Below are positions 13,400 to 21,212 of a stretch of 35,500 nucleotides of DNA, in pieces. A model generated the notes under the pieces. That model was not told the origin of the DNA and did no database searches. It saw only the letters and a list, made by a program, of their open reading frames with translations. Position numbers and translations under genes: made by a program. Positions within the stretch are counted from its first letter, which is position 1. Each line of letters opens with the position of its first letter. The stretch spans positions 1-35,500 of IMG/VR virus record IMGVR_UViG_3300044646_000926. The stretch is one strand, 5' to 3'. The DNA comes from a virus.

Positions 13400-13587
13400 C
13401 TCCCGAGCGAGCGAACGAACTGCTGGATCTGGTCAGGCATAACCGAGGCGGAGCCGGTGGCCGGGCGAGGGCGGAGATCTTCGCCGCGCTCACCATCCAG
13501 CCTGCTCCTGCTCCTGCCGAACCCGATCCGCCCACCCAGGCGATTGCCCGTCAGCCATCGCCCCTGACCAGGAAGCCGACCCGATGA
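13396..13587 (+). CDS. 63-residue unknown protein inside the deazaguanine cassette
   Basis: Starts at ATG 13396, overlapping the queE stop, and ends overlapping the folE-fusion start, both as ATGA. The first half is helical (MTPERANELLDLVRHNRGGAGGRARAEIFAAL is split by a Gly turn) and the second half is Pro/Ala-rich and disordered. No family was recognised. Position inside the coupled cassette implies co-expression with it; it may be an assembly or DNA-binding helper (inference). Confidence 0.65.
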   Translation: MTPERANELLDLVRHNRGGAGGRARAEIFAALTIQPAPAPAEPDPPTQAIARQPSPLTRKPTR

Positions 13588-14459
13588 ACAAGACCGTCCT
13601 GACCTACCAGTTTGTTCGCGAGCGCCTGCGGGTGGTGGATCGTCTCGGGGTCCGCGTGTTCGGGATTCCTCGCGGCGGGCATGAAGTGGTGAAGATGCTG
13701 GCTTACGCAACGGTGGTCGATCATGTCTCCCAGGCCGACATCATCATCGATGACATCGTAGACAGCGGGAAGACCAGGGATGAATGGATGGCGAAGGCTC
13801 CAGGCAAAGAGTTCTTCGCGATCATCGATAAGCAGAGCGATCCCAAGGATGCCGCGCTTGGCTGGGTGATCTTCCCCTGGGAGAAGGAACGCGGAGAGGA
13901 TGCGCCCCATGACGCGGTCCGGCGGATGCTCCAGTTCATCGGTGAGGATCCAGACCGGGCTGGCCTACGCGGGACACCGGATCGGGTCTGCCGCGCCCTG
14001 GCCGAGATGTGCGCTGGCTACGCGATGGATCCAGCCGCGATCCTCGCCAAGCGGTTCGCCTGCTCGCATGATGATCTGGTCATCGTCCGCGACCTCCACT
14101 TCACCAGCCTATGCGAGCATCATCTGATGCCCTTCGCCGGGAAGGTGAGCATCGGCTATATCCCATCGGCGGAAGTGGTCGGGCTATCGAAGTTGCCCAG
14201 GCTGGTCGATTGCTTCGCCCACCGGCTCCAGCTACAGGAGCAACTGACCACCCAGATCGCTGACGCCATCGAACTCCATCTGCGACCCAAGGGCCTGGGC
14301 GTGGTGGTCGAGGCCACCCACGGCTGCATGTCCTGCCGGGGCGTCAGAAGGCACGAATCGTCCACCATCACCAGCGCGGTCAGGGGCCTGCTCCGAACGC
14401 AACCTGCTGCCAGAGCGGAGTTCATGTCCCTGCTCCAGACCCGCTCGCCATCCCTGTGA
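13584..14459 (+). CDS. folE: phosphoribosyltransferase-like domain fused to GTP cyclohydrolase I
   Basis: A 291-residue two-domain protein. Residues 1-100 look like a compact type I phosphoribosyltransferase: GIPRGG (27-32) as the pyrophosphate loop and IIIDDIVDSGKT (53-64) as the PRPP loop, ending in WVIFPWE. Residues about 105-288 are GTP cyclohydrolase I: Cys177, His180 and Cys248 are the zinc ligands in SLCEHHLMPF and HGCMSCRGV. The FolE part makes dihydroneopterin triphosphate from GTP, the first step to preQ0. The PRT part might salvage guanine or act on a deazaguanine, or be a degenerate binding domain, since the hood is short. It ends the coupled cassette; the terminase genes follow after 32 bases. 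Confidence 0.92.
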   Translation: MNKTVLTYQFVRERLRVVDRLGVRVFGIPRGGHEVVKMLAYATVVDHVSQADIIIDDIVDSGKTRDEWMAKAPGKEFFAIIDKQSDPKDAALGWVIFPWEKERGEDAPHDAVRRMLQFIGEDPDRAGLRGTPDRVCRALAEMCAGYAMDPAAILAKRFACSHDDLVIVRDLHFTSLCEHHLMPFAGKVSIGYIPSAEVVGLSKLPRLVDCFAHRLQLQEQLTTQIADAIELHLRPKGLGVVVEATHGCMSCRGVRRHESSTITSAVRGLLRTQPAARAEFMSLLQTRSPSL

Positions 14460-14491
14460 CACCGATTGGCACCCTATAAAGGACCGACCGA

Positions 14492-14914
14492 ATGAAGGGC
14501 AAGAAGCGCGAGATCACCGACGAGCAGAGGCGCATGGTCCGAGCCATGGCCGCGCATGGTCTGGGCTGGGCGCAGATCTCGGAAGTCCTGGGCATGCCGA
14601 TGCGGACGGCGAAGCGCCTGCTCCTGAAGGAATACCAGGGACAGGCCGCGCATCGGAACCTCGCCGTCGCGATGGCGCTCCATGCCAAGGCGGTTGGATG
14701 GGTGGAGCGAGATGCCAGCGGGGCGATTCGGAAACGGTACCCACCCGACACCGTCGCCTGCATCTGGTGGACCAAGGCGAGGATGGGCTGGCGCGAGGCC
14801 GAGGGTCCGATGACCGCCGACCCAAACCAGAACTCAACCGCGGCTATCGTCATCCCTGGGGCTCAGATCCCACCGATGCGGCAGGAGCAGGAGCAGGCGG
14901 CAGATGCCGGCTGA
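14492..14914 (+). CDS. terS: terminase small subunit
   Basis: A 140-residue protein with an N-terminal helix-turn-helix (ITDEQRRMVRAMAAHG, WAQISEVLGMPMRTAKRLL), the usual DNA-recognition module of TerS. The middle (HAKAVGWVERDASGAIRKRYPP, ACIWWTKARMGWRE) resembles the oligomerisation part of small terminases, and the tail is disordered. It recognises phage DNA for packaging. The start has AAAGGA 8 bases upstream. It overlaps the large subunit by 11 bases, the usual TerS-TerL pairing. Confidence 0.87.
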   Translation: MKGKKREITDEQRRMVRAMAAHGLGWAQISEVLGMPMRTAKRLLLKEYQGQAAHRNLAVAMALHAKAVGWVERDASGAIRKRYPPDTVACIWWTKARMGWREAEGPMTADPNQNSTAAIVIPGAQIPPMRQEQEQAADAG

Positions 14915-16229
14915 CCGCAGATCGATCTGGCAGGGCAACCAGCCGCCGCAGCATGGCTTCCTGGCCGATCTCATGCCTGGGTGGACGCTCTACCAGGGCG
15001 GCTACGGATCGGGCAAGACCTGGGCTGGAGCGCGGAAGCTGCTCGCCCTGCATGCGATCAATCACGGATCACCTGGGGCGATCCTCGCGCCCACCTATGG
15101 CGATCTCTGGAGGGTCTGCGTCCCGGCTGTGATGGAAGCCGCCGCCGAGATCGGGCTGGCGATCCGCGCCTTCCCTGGGGCGCATGCGGACATCCGCTAT
15201 CCGCATCTGCTGACCATGGGCAGGCCGATCATGCTGGTCAGCGCCGATGAGCCTGACCGCATCGCTGGATGGGAGGTCGGGCATCTCTGGGTCGATGAGG
15301 CCGCACGCATCCCGATCAGCTTTGATAACCCGCGCCGGGATGCTCCGACCCAGCTGCGCGGTCGCCTGCGGCATCGCAAGGCCCGCTCGCTCGCCGGGGT
15401 CATCACCACCACGCCAGAGGGTCGCGATACCTGGGTGCAACGGGATTGGTTCGATGACGCCAAGCCAGAGCATCGCCACTGGATCGGCAGGACGGTCGCG
15501 AACTCCGCGCTGGATCCCACCTATGCGACCACCCTGAAGGGAGGCATCGGAAAGGATCTGGCCGAGCAGTACCTTGAGGGGAAGGCGATCAGTTACTCGG
15601 CGCACCGGGCGCATCCGTCATTCGATCCAGCGGTTCATGTCCAGGCGATCAAGCGGCAGCCGCATGCGACCCGGCATATCGGCGCTGACTTCAACGTGTC
15701 GCCCATGACCTGGGTTCTGGTCGAGCAGCTGGCCGATGGATCGATCAGCGTGCTGGATGAAATGATCCTGCCCAATAACGGACAGGTCGATACCGGGGTT
15801 CATGCCTGCCACGCCAAGGGCTGGCACCTGGGCGATGATCGCCACCCGCTCCCGGTGGTCATCCATCCCGACCGATCCAGCAAGCGGAGATCGACCACGG
15901 GCGATCCCGAGGTGGTGGTCATGCTGAACACCGCGAAGGCCCTGGGCTGGTCGGTCTCGGGCGATGCGTTCGGCGTGAACCCACCCATCGACTCGCGCAT
16001 CAACCTACTGGCGCGACTCATTATGGATGCGACCGGGAAGCCGCATCTGCGGATCGACCCGCGCTGCGTCAAGCTCATCGATGATCTGGAGCGCACGGCC
16101 AGGAAGTCGACCGGCTATGATCCCGGCCCGGCTGGAGATCGTGGTCATATCCTAGACGCCCTTGGCTACGCCTGCTGGGATCTCTGCCAGCCTGGGCAGA
16201 AGGCGACCGCCGGGAACTGGCGGCTGTGA
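14904..16229 (+). CDS. terL: terminase large subunit
   Basis: A 441-residue TerL. The ATPase domain has Walker A GGYGSGKT (32-39) and Walker B HLWVDEA (Asp131-Glu132), then the TTTPEG coupling motif (about 172). The nuclease domain begins near HIGADFNVSP (about 255) with the first metal-binding Asp, followed by VIHPDRS and, near the C-terminus, DRGHILDALGYACWD with the last Asp. It translocates and cuts DNA at the portal. The packaging mode cannot be assigned by eye; a circular map fits either headful packaging or cohesive ends already joined. Confidence 0.95.
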   Translation: MPADRRSIWQGNQPPQHGFLADLMPGWTLYQGGYGSGKTWAGARKLLALHAINHGSPGAILAPTYGDLWRVCVPAVMEAAAEIGLAIRAFPGAHADIRYPHLLTMGRPIMLVSADEPDRIAGWEVGHLWVDEAARIPISFDNPRRDAPTQLRGRLRHRKARSLAGVITTTPEGRDTWVQRDWFDDAKPEHRHWIGRTVANSALDPTYATTLKGGIGKDLAEQYLEGKAISYSAHRAHPSFDPAVHVQAIKRQPHATRHIGADFNVSPMTWVLVEQLADGSISVLDEMILPNNGQVDTGVHACHAKGWHLGDDRHPLPVVIHPDRSSKRRSTTGDPEVVVMLNTAKALGWSVSGDAFGVNPPIDSRINLLARLIMDATGKPHLRIDPRCVKLIDDLERTARKSTGYDPGPAGDRGHILDALGYACWDLCQPGQKATAGNWRL

Positions 16230-16266
16230 TGATTCCCTCCGCTCCGATCCTGGGTAGCGTTCGCCT

Positions 16267-18036
16267 ATGATCTCCTGCCGCCCAACCTCCACCGGGCCGG
16301 TCCCGGTGCATCCTTCCTTCACTGGCGATGCCACCGCTCGCCGCTTCTGGCGGCTCTCGTTCCGCTGCGGGCGGGAATACATCAGCGGGACCGACGCCCT
16401 GGGCCAGAGCATCCTGGTTCAGCATGAGCGCGAGGAAGCTGAGTCCTATCGCCGCCGCCTGCGGATCACCAAGCCGCGCAACATGACCGGCCCGATCATC
16501 CGTCGCTATAACGGGATGGTGTTCAAGAAACCGCCCGTGCGCGATTCGCAGGCGGATGAGTTCTGGCAGGACTTCTGGAAGGATTGCGACGGGCATGGAA
16601 CGACGATCGATGCCTTCATGGCCGAGAGCCTATTGCACGCCCAGGTCGAGCGCGAGTGCTACATCGTTCCCGATGTCCTGGGCAATCCGGCTGCCGGGAC
16701 CGTCGCGGCAATCAGAGCCAGCGGCTCGCGCCCGATCATCGCCCGCATCTCCGCCGATGGGGTGGTGAACTGGACCGAGCAGAACGGCGTCCTGGTCGAA
16801 TGCAGCATGATCTGGCATCGCAGCGATGGAGTGACCGTCCTGCGGTGGTGGGGCCAGAAGGATCGCCAGGACTTCCTGCTGGATGAACGGCAGTTCGCCA
16901 GCGGTCAGCTGGTCATCACCGGGGTCGAGCCTCCGGTGGTCCATGGCTATGAGCGCATGCCGGTCCAGCGGCTCCGCCCGAACCTCGACCCACTGGGCTA
17001 CTTCGGTTCGACCGGCGGCGATTCCCAGGCCGGGCCAATCGCTGAGTCGCAGCAGGCGATCACGAACCTGCTCTCCCTGCTGAATGAGGAAATCAGCAAC
17101 GTCACCTTCTCGCAGATGATCGCCAGCGGCGTAAGCGATTCACAGGTGAAGGATGTGATGGTCGGGAATACCCGAGTCCTCTGCCTGCCCAACCCGGCGA
17201 GCAGCGTGCAGATGATCGGCGCTGACCCTGCCCAGGCGACGAGCATCCGCGAATCGCTGAAGGATGAAACCGATACCGCGCTGCGGAACGCCGGGGTGAT
17301 CCAGGGAGGCGAGCAGGCGCAGAGCGGGGTGGCCCTGGCCTTCCGCCACAACGACATGGTCACCATCGTCAGCGCCCTGGCCTGCGGGACCGAGGATGCC
17401 GAGAACGATGTCACCGTGACCATCGCTGGAGGCTGGGGGGTCGATGCTCCCGCGCCGACGAACTACCAGGGCAAGGATTCCGATCTGCCCGACTTCGCGG
17501 GCGAAGCGACCACCCTGGTCAGCATCGTCAGCAACGCCTCGCTGCCGATGGTCATCCGTCGCAAGGTGGCAGAGCGGTTCGCGGGTCGCAACCTGGGCAT
17601 GTCGAACGATGATATGCAGGATCTACGCACCGAAATGGAGGCTGGTAAGCTGGCCCTCGACTCGCTCCGCACCGGCAATCCCTTCCCAGATCGCGAAGGC
17701 GGCGGGATGGAGGACGCGAAGCCCGAGATCGCCACGGTCGAGAAGGTGCAGGATACCGCGCTCAACGGGGCGCAGATCGCTTCCCTGGTCGAACTGCTCT
17801 CGGCGGTCGGCGCTGGCACCCTCGCTCCCGAGGCGGCGGTCTTGGCGATCACCAACAGCTTCCCGGTCATCGATGATGCCGAGGCTCGCAAGATGATCGC
17901 CGCCCAGGCGAAGCTGGAACCGCCCGCGCCTGCTCCAGCCAAGGGAGGCAAGCCGCCAGCCGAGTCTCCCGACCCCGAGGACGAGGCGGAAGATGACGAA
18001 GACCCTGAAGACGAAACCAAAACCAAACCGGAGTAA
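16267..18036 (+). CDS. phage portal protein (DUF4055/P22-like type)
   Basis: A 589-residue protein directly after TerL. It has the portal-like RRRLRITKPRNMTGPIIRRYNGMVFKKPP opening, a NLLSLLNEEISNVTFSQMIASG clip/stem helix, and a region with ESLKDETDTALRNAGVI followed by GVALAFRHND, as in DUF4055-type portals. The last 60 residues are Pro/Asp/Glu-rich and disordered. Twelve copies would form the DNA channel at the capsid vertex. The ATG at 16267 lacks a clear Shine-Dalgarno. The specific subfamily is less sure than the portal call. Confidence 0.87.
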   Translation: MISCRPTSTGPVPVHPSFTGDATARRFWRLSFRCGREYISGTDALGQSILVQHEREEAESYRRRLRITKPRNMTGPIIRRYNGMVFKKPPVRDSQADEFWQDFWKDCDGHGTTIDAFMAESLLHAQVERECYIVPDVLGNPAAGTVAAIRASGSRPIIARISADGVVNWTEQNGVLVECSMIWHRSDGVTVLRWWGQKDRQDFLLDERQFASGQLVITGVEPPVVHGYERMPVQRLRPNLDPLGYFGSTGGDSQAGPIAESQQAITNLLSLLNEEISNVTFSQMIASGVSDSQVKDVMVGNTRVLCLPNPASSVQMIGADPAQATSIRESLKDETDTALRNAGVIQGGEQAQSGVALAFRHNDMVTIVSALACGTEDAENDVTVTIAGGWGVDAPAPTNYQGKDSDLPDFAGEATTLVSIVSNASLPMVIRRKVAERFAGRNLGMSNDDMQDLRTEMEAGKLALDSLRTGNPFPDREGGGMEDAKPEIATVEKVQDTALNGAQIASLVELLSAVGAGTLAPEAAVLAITNSFPVIDDAEARKMIAAQAKLEPPAPAPAKGGKPPAESPDPEDEAEDDEDPEDETKTKPE

Positions 18037-18039
18037 GCC

Positions 18040-18768
18040 ATGTTACGTTCCCTCGCCCCTTCCTTCCACGCCGTTCTGATGTCGCCCGATCCTGCGGGCG
18101 GTGGAGGGACCGGGACCGAGACTGCCAAGGTCACGCTGCCGGGCGGGGTGGTGATCGAACTGCCCAAGGCCGATGCCGAGAAGGTGATCCTGGCGAACCA
18201 GAAGGCGAACGAAGAGCGCGAGTCCCTGGCGCGGAAGGTCGGCGCTGCCGAGGCGGAACGGAAGTCGGCGGAGGACAAGGCGCGGGCAGAATCACTCGAG
18301 AAGGAAGCGATGAAGCTGGCGAAGGATGGCGAAGTGGCGAAGGCCACCGAGATCCTGACCCGCGAATCCAACGCCCGGCTTTCGCGCCTGTCGATGAAGC
18401 TGCGTGACCAGGAAATCGACTCGACCATCCGTAAGCTCGCGCCCGGTCTTGACGATGCCGCAGTTTCGGATATGCGTACACTCATCGCCTCCCGTGCAGC
18501 GTTCGATGCTGAGAGCGGCAAGACGGTGATTCTGGATGAAGGCGGGAAGCCTCTCCAGAAGGACGGACAGACGGTGGACGCTCAGGCGTACCTGCCCGGC
18601 TGGCTGGCCGCTCGACCCCACTTCCAGACTGCCAAGACCCCGACCGGCAACGGCGGTGGTGGCGGCGGAATGACCACGGCAGGAACGATCCGCGTGGCCG
18701 ATCTGCCCAACCTGACCCAGGCGCAAGCCGAGGCCATGCGGCAGGGGAAGCTCAAGGTCGTGGACTGA
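18040..18768 (+). CDS. scaffold-like protein between portal and coat genes
   Basis: A 242-residue protein behind a GGAG site. Residues about 50-130 are a highly charged coiled coil rich in Lys/Glu/Ala (NEERESLARKVGAAEAERK). A helical section with LAPGLDDAAVSDM follows, then a Gly-rich linker (about 203-212) and a short C-terminal helix. Size, charge and position between portal and major capsid protein are those of a scaffolding protein that directs capsid assembly. No protease triad is visible. Confidence 0.72.
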   Translation: MLRSLAPSFHAVLMSPDPAGGGGTGTETAKVTLPGGVVIELPKADAEKVILANQKANEERESLARKVGAAEAERKSAEDKARAESLEKEAMKLAKDGEVAKATEILTRESNARLSRLSMKLRDQEIDSTIRKLAPGLDDAAVSDMRTLIASRAAFDAESGKTVILDEGGKPLQKDGQTVDAQAYLPGWLAARPHFQTAKTPTGNGGGGGGMTTAGTIRVADLPNLTQAQAEAMRQGKLKVVD

Positions 18769-18813
18769 TCCCGCCTCCAGCCTTCACCATCAACCTCCCA
18801 CCGGAGATCTCCC

Positions 18814-19944
18814 ATGGCCGCCACCCCGAATACCCTCACCATTCTGATCCCGACGATCATCGCCGCGATGCAGCGCGTCCTCCGCAACCAGGGCGCACTC
18901 GCCAATCTCGCCGTGCGCGATCCGTCGAGCGATGCCGCCGGTCTGAACCAGAGCATCGATCTCCCGGCCAGCGCCGTCCAGGCCGCCTACGATGTCGAGC
19001 CGGGCGCTACCCCGCCCGCCCTGGTCGGCACCACGCCCGCCAAGAAAACCCTGACCATCGAGAAGTACCGGGGCAGCCGCTTCTCGTTGACCGGCGAGGA
19101 TTGGAAGGCCATCGCCAATCGCGGTCCCGACTTCCGCCTCATGCAGGTGGACGAGTGCATCAGCACGCTGATCGATGAGGTCTGCGCCTACATCTGGGGC
19201 AAGTACGACCTGCAGAGCGGCTACGCGGTCGGCTCGGCTGGCAGCAACCCCTTCGCGTCGAACCCCGACATCCTCATGGATGGCTGGCAGACCCTGAGCG
19301 AAGCCAAGTGCCCGAACATCGGTCGCATCGGCTGCGTCGGCCCGAGCGAGTGGGCGGCGGGCGGTAAGCTCGACCAGTTCCAGAAGACCCTGGAAGCGCC
19401 CCCCGGCACCAGCTTCGCCAACGCCGCGTTCGGCATGCTCGGCAACTTCGCCATGACCTGGGACCAGCAGATCTCCCGCCATGCCACGGTCGGCACCGCC
19501 GCGAACTATGTTCTCGACGGCGCGCAGGCCAAGGGCGCGAAGTCGATCCTGCTGAAGACCGGCACCGGCACCCTGCTCGCGGGTGATGTGGTGACGATCG
19601 GCAACTTCAAGTATGTGGTCAACAGCCTGACCGGCTTCGCCCTGGTGCTGAACTCGGGCCTGCTGGAAGCCGCGGCCGATGGCGCGACCGTGACCATCAA
19701 CGCCGCCCACCGGTCGAATCTGCTGATCCATCCCGATGCGATGGTCCTGGCGATCCGCCCGCCGAGCGAAGCCCCCGAGGGCGATGCGGCCACCGCCGTC
19801 GCGGTCATCCGTGACCCGGTCACCGGCATCGCGCTCAGGCTCGCCCACTACAAGGGCTACCACGCGGGCCAGTGGGAACTGTCCCTGGTCTATGGCGCGG
19901 TCGTGCGCCGTCCCGAGCTCGCCGTCAAGCTGCTGGGCGTGTGA
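18814..19944 (+). CDS. major capsid protein, P22 coat-like
   Basis: A 376-residue protein starting MAATPNTLTILIPTIIAAMQR, followed by VLRNQGALANLAVRD and a SIDLPASAVQAAYD strand, the layout of P22 gene 5-type coat proteins (HK97 fold). It has YRGSRFSLTGEDWKAI, an inserted beta domain (about 230-290, KSILLKTGTGTLLAGDVV) and ends in a strand-rich AVKLLGV. GGAG lies upstream of the start. Codon use is more extreme in third-position G/C than most neighbours, as expected for the most abundant protein. A hairpin follows the gene. Confidence 0.87.
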   Translation: MAATPNTLTILIPTIIAAMQRVLRNQGALANLAVRDPSSDAAGLNQSIDLPASAVQAAYDVEPGATPPALVGTTPAKKTLTIEKYRGSRFSLTGEDWKAIANRGPDFRLMQVDECISTLIDEVCAYIWGKYDLQSGYAVGSAGSNPFASNPDILMDGWQTLSEAKCPNIGRIGCVGPSEWAAGGKLDQFQKTLEAPPGTSFANAAFGMLGNFAMTWDQQISRHATVGTAANYVLDGAQAKGAKSILLKTGTGTLLAGDVVTIGNFKYVVNSLTGFALVLNSGLLEAAADGATVTINAAHRSNLLIHPDAMVLAIRPPSEAPEGDAATAVAVIRDPVTGIALRLAHYKGYHAGQWELSLVYGAVVRRPELAVKLLGV

Positions 19945-19945
19945 T

Positions 19946-19991
19946 CCTGGCCGACCCTGCCGGGGTCGCTTCACCCTCGACCCCGGCCAGG
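19946..19991 (+). terminator. hairpin with alternative pairings after the major capsid gene
   Basis: CCTGGCC (19946-19952) pairs with GGCCAGG (19985-19991) and CGGGGTCG (19961-19968) with CGACCCCG (19978-19985), sharing base 19985 between the two pairings. A GACCC (19953-19957) can instead pair with the GGGTC at 19963-19967, so two mutually exclusive folds exist. There is no U-run and the next ribosome binding site (GGGGAGG) overlaps the end. It looks like an attenuator or an expression drop after the coat gene rather than a full terminator. Confidence 0.5.
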
Positions 19992-20006
19992 GGAGGAACC
20001 TAGACC

Positions 20007-20840
20007 ATGCCCGTCACGACCTCACACGACACCCAGCTGGATGCCCTGCTGGGTGCTTGTCGTTTGGCATCGGTCGCAGATGCCGCAGGGGTCGATTCCA
20101 CGGCCTGGGCCTCGACCGCTTCGCCCAGGGTCGCCTGCTCCAACGGGCAGGGTTACCTGGGTGGACTCCATCGCGGTCGCCTGCCCTTCATCGAACTGTG
20201 GCAGCTTCCAGATCAGACCTGGGATCGGCAATCGGTCAGTGGCTGCGGGACGATGACCACCAGATGGAGGATGCGAGTTCATGTCAACGGACCCAGCTGG
20301 CAGACCGCCGATTCCCTGGCGCGGGCGATCCTCCAGACCGCCCTGGTGTCGATCCGGTCGGGATGGTACCTGACCGTAGGCGATGAAGTGATCGATGAAC
20401 TCCTGCCCTCGCCGCTCGGGTTCTCCATCGACGCCGATCTGTCGATGGAGCATACCTTCAGCCGCGACACCTACGAAACCGAAACGATCATCCCGCCGGT
20501 CCCGTTCGCCGCCACGGGCATTGAGCCGGCGGAAAGCATGCAAGGGCTCGATCCGCCCGTCACGATAACCGGGGAGGGGTTCGCGAATATCGGCGTCCTT
20601 GGAATAAATATATCCGTCGACGGAGCCGGGGTTGGGATCGGGCCGGGCGTGGTATGGTCGGTAGTCAACGACACGACCCTTGTCATATCGTCGGGATTCG
20701 TCCCATTCGTAGAATATCTCGCGGAGCAGGCGTCCCTCATGCCCCCCTTCTCGGGGCGTGTCGTGGTGATACCGAGTACCAGCCCGCCCCCTTTCGTCAC
20801 CTCACCGGCAATGACCATCCTCGCCTCACCACCAAACTAG
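20007..20840 (+). CDS. tail-terminator-like protein with a C-terminal IPT/TIG-like domain
   Basis: A 277-residue protein behind GGGGAGG. Residues 1-155 have LPFIELWQ, MRVHVNGPSWQTADSLARAIL and the end MEHTFSRDTYE, the pattern of small tail-completion/terminator proteins that close the tail tube. Residues about 168-272 look like an Ig-type IPT/TIG domain (TGIEPAES, PPVTITGEGF, VVNDTTLVISS). The DNA changes at about 20480: GC falls and AT-rich codons appear, suggesting the Ig domain was added with the cargo genes that follow. If correct, the fused Ig domain could decorate the head-tail neck. The terminator call is tentative. Confidence 0.6.
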   Translation: MPVTTSHDTQLDALLGACRLASVADAAGVDSTAWASTASPRVACSNGQGYLGGLHRGRLPFIELWQLPDQTWDRQSVSGCGTMTTRWRMRVHVNGPSWQTADSLARAILQTALVSIRSGWYLTVGDEVIDELLPSPLGFSIDADLSMEHTFSRDTYETETIIPPVPFAATGIEPAESMQGLDPPVTITGEGFANIGVLGINISVDGAGVGIGPGVVWSVVNDTTLVISSGFVPFVEYLAEQASLMPPFSGRVVVIPSTSPPPFVTSPAMTILASPPN

Positions 20841-20852
20841 GACATAAACTAT

Positions 20853-21206
20853 ATGAGCTTTCGCGATACCATGGTCGGCTTCATCTGGCGCGGACAGATC
20901 GCAGTCGGCAACGCGGCCACAGGTACCAACCTACTCGCGGCCATGAGGACCGCTGGATATACCGGACCGGAAGCGTGTGCGGTCAAGATCAGCGGCAAAG
21001 CGTTGGACGGCACCGACCGCTCCTTGCTCACCCTGGCGACCGCCCGCACCCCTGGGGCGGCACTCGTCGCTTCCGACTTCACGACGCACGGCGAGCCCAT
21101 CGCCTCGGGGGTCGATTATGCCAACCCAGCCGACATGGATGCGAGCCTGTCGAACATACGGGCTCCCGGCGGCGCGACGGTCGCCCAAGTCATCGCGGTT
21201 TGGTAA
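20853..21206 (+). CDS. 117-residue unknown structural-region protein
   Basis: Starts at ATG 20853 with AGGA 8 bases upstream, inside the lower-GC block. The protein has MSFRDTMVGFIWRGQ, then GYTGPEACAVKISGKALDGT and an end with GGATVAQVIAVW. It seems beta-rich and may be a virion or fibre component. No family was recognised. It shares composition with the neighbouring BspA-like gene rather than with the backbone. Confidence 0.65.
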   Translation: MSFRDTMVGFIWRGQIAVGNAATGTNLLAAMRTAGYTGPEACAVKISGKALDGTDRSLLTLATARTPGAALVASDFTTHGEPIASGVDYANPADMDASLSNIRAPGGATVAQVIAVW

Positions 21207-21212
21207 GCTGCC

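Noticed and set aside
14461-14482. sigma-54 or sigma-70 promoter before terS (TTGGCACCCTATAAAG)
   Set aside because: The TTGGCAC lacks a TTGC partner at proper spacing and the TATAAA lacks a -35; the AAAGGA serves as ribosome binding site.
17463-18521. 352-residue minus-strand frame, Ser/Arg-rich
   Set aside because: Antisense to portal and scaffold-like genes; composition mirrors their codons.
18790-19974. 394-residue minus-strand frame
   Set aside because: Antisense to the major capsid gene with no supporting start site.
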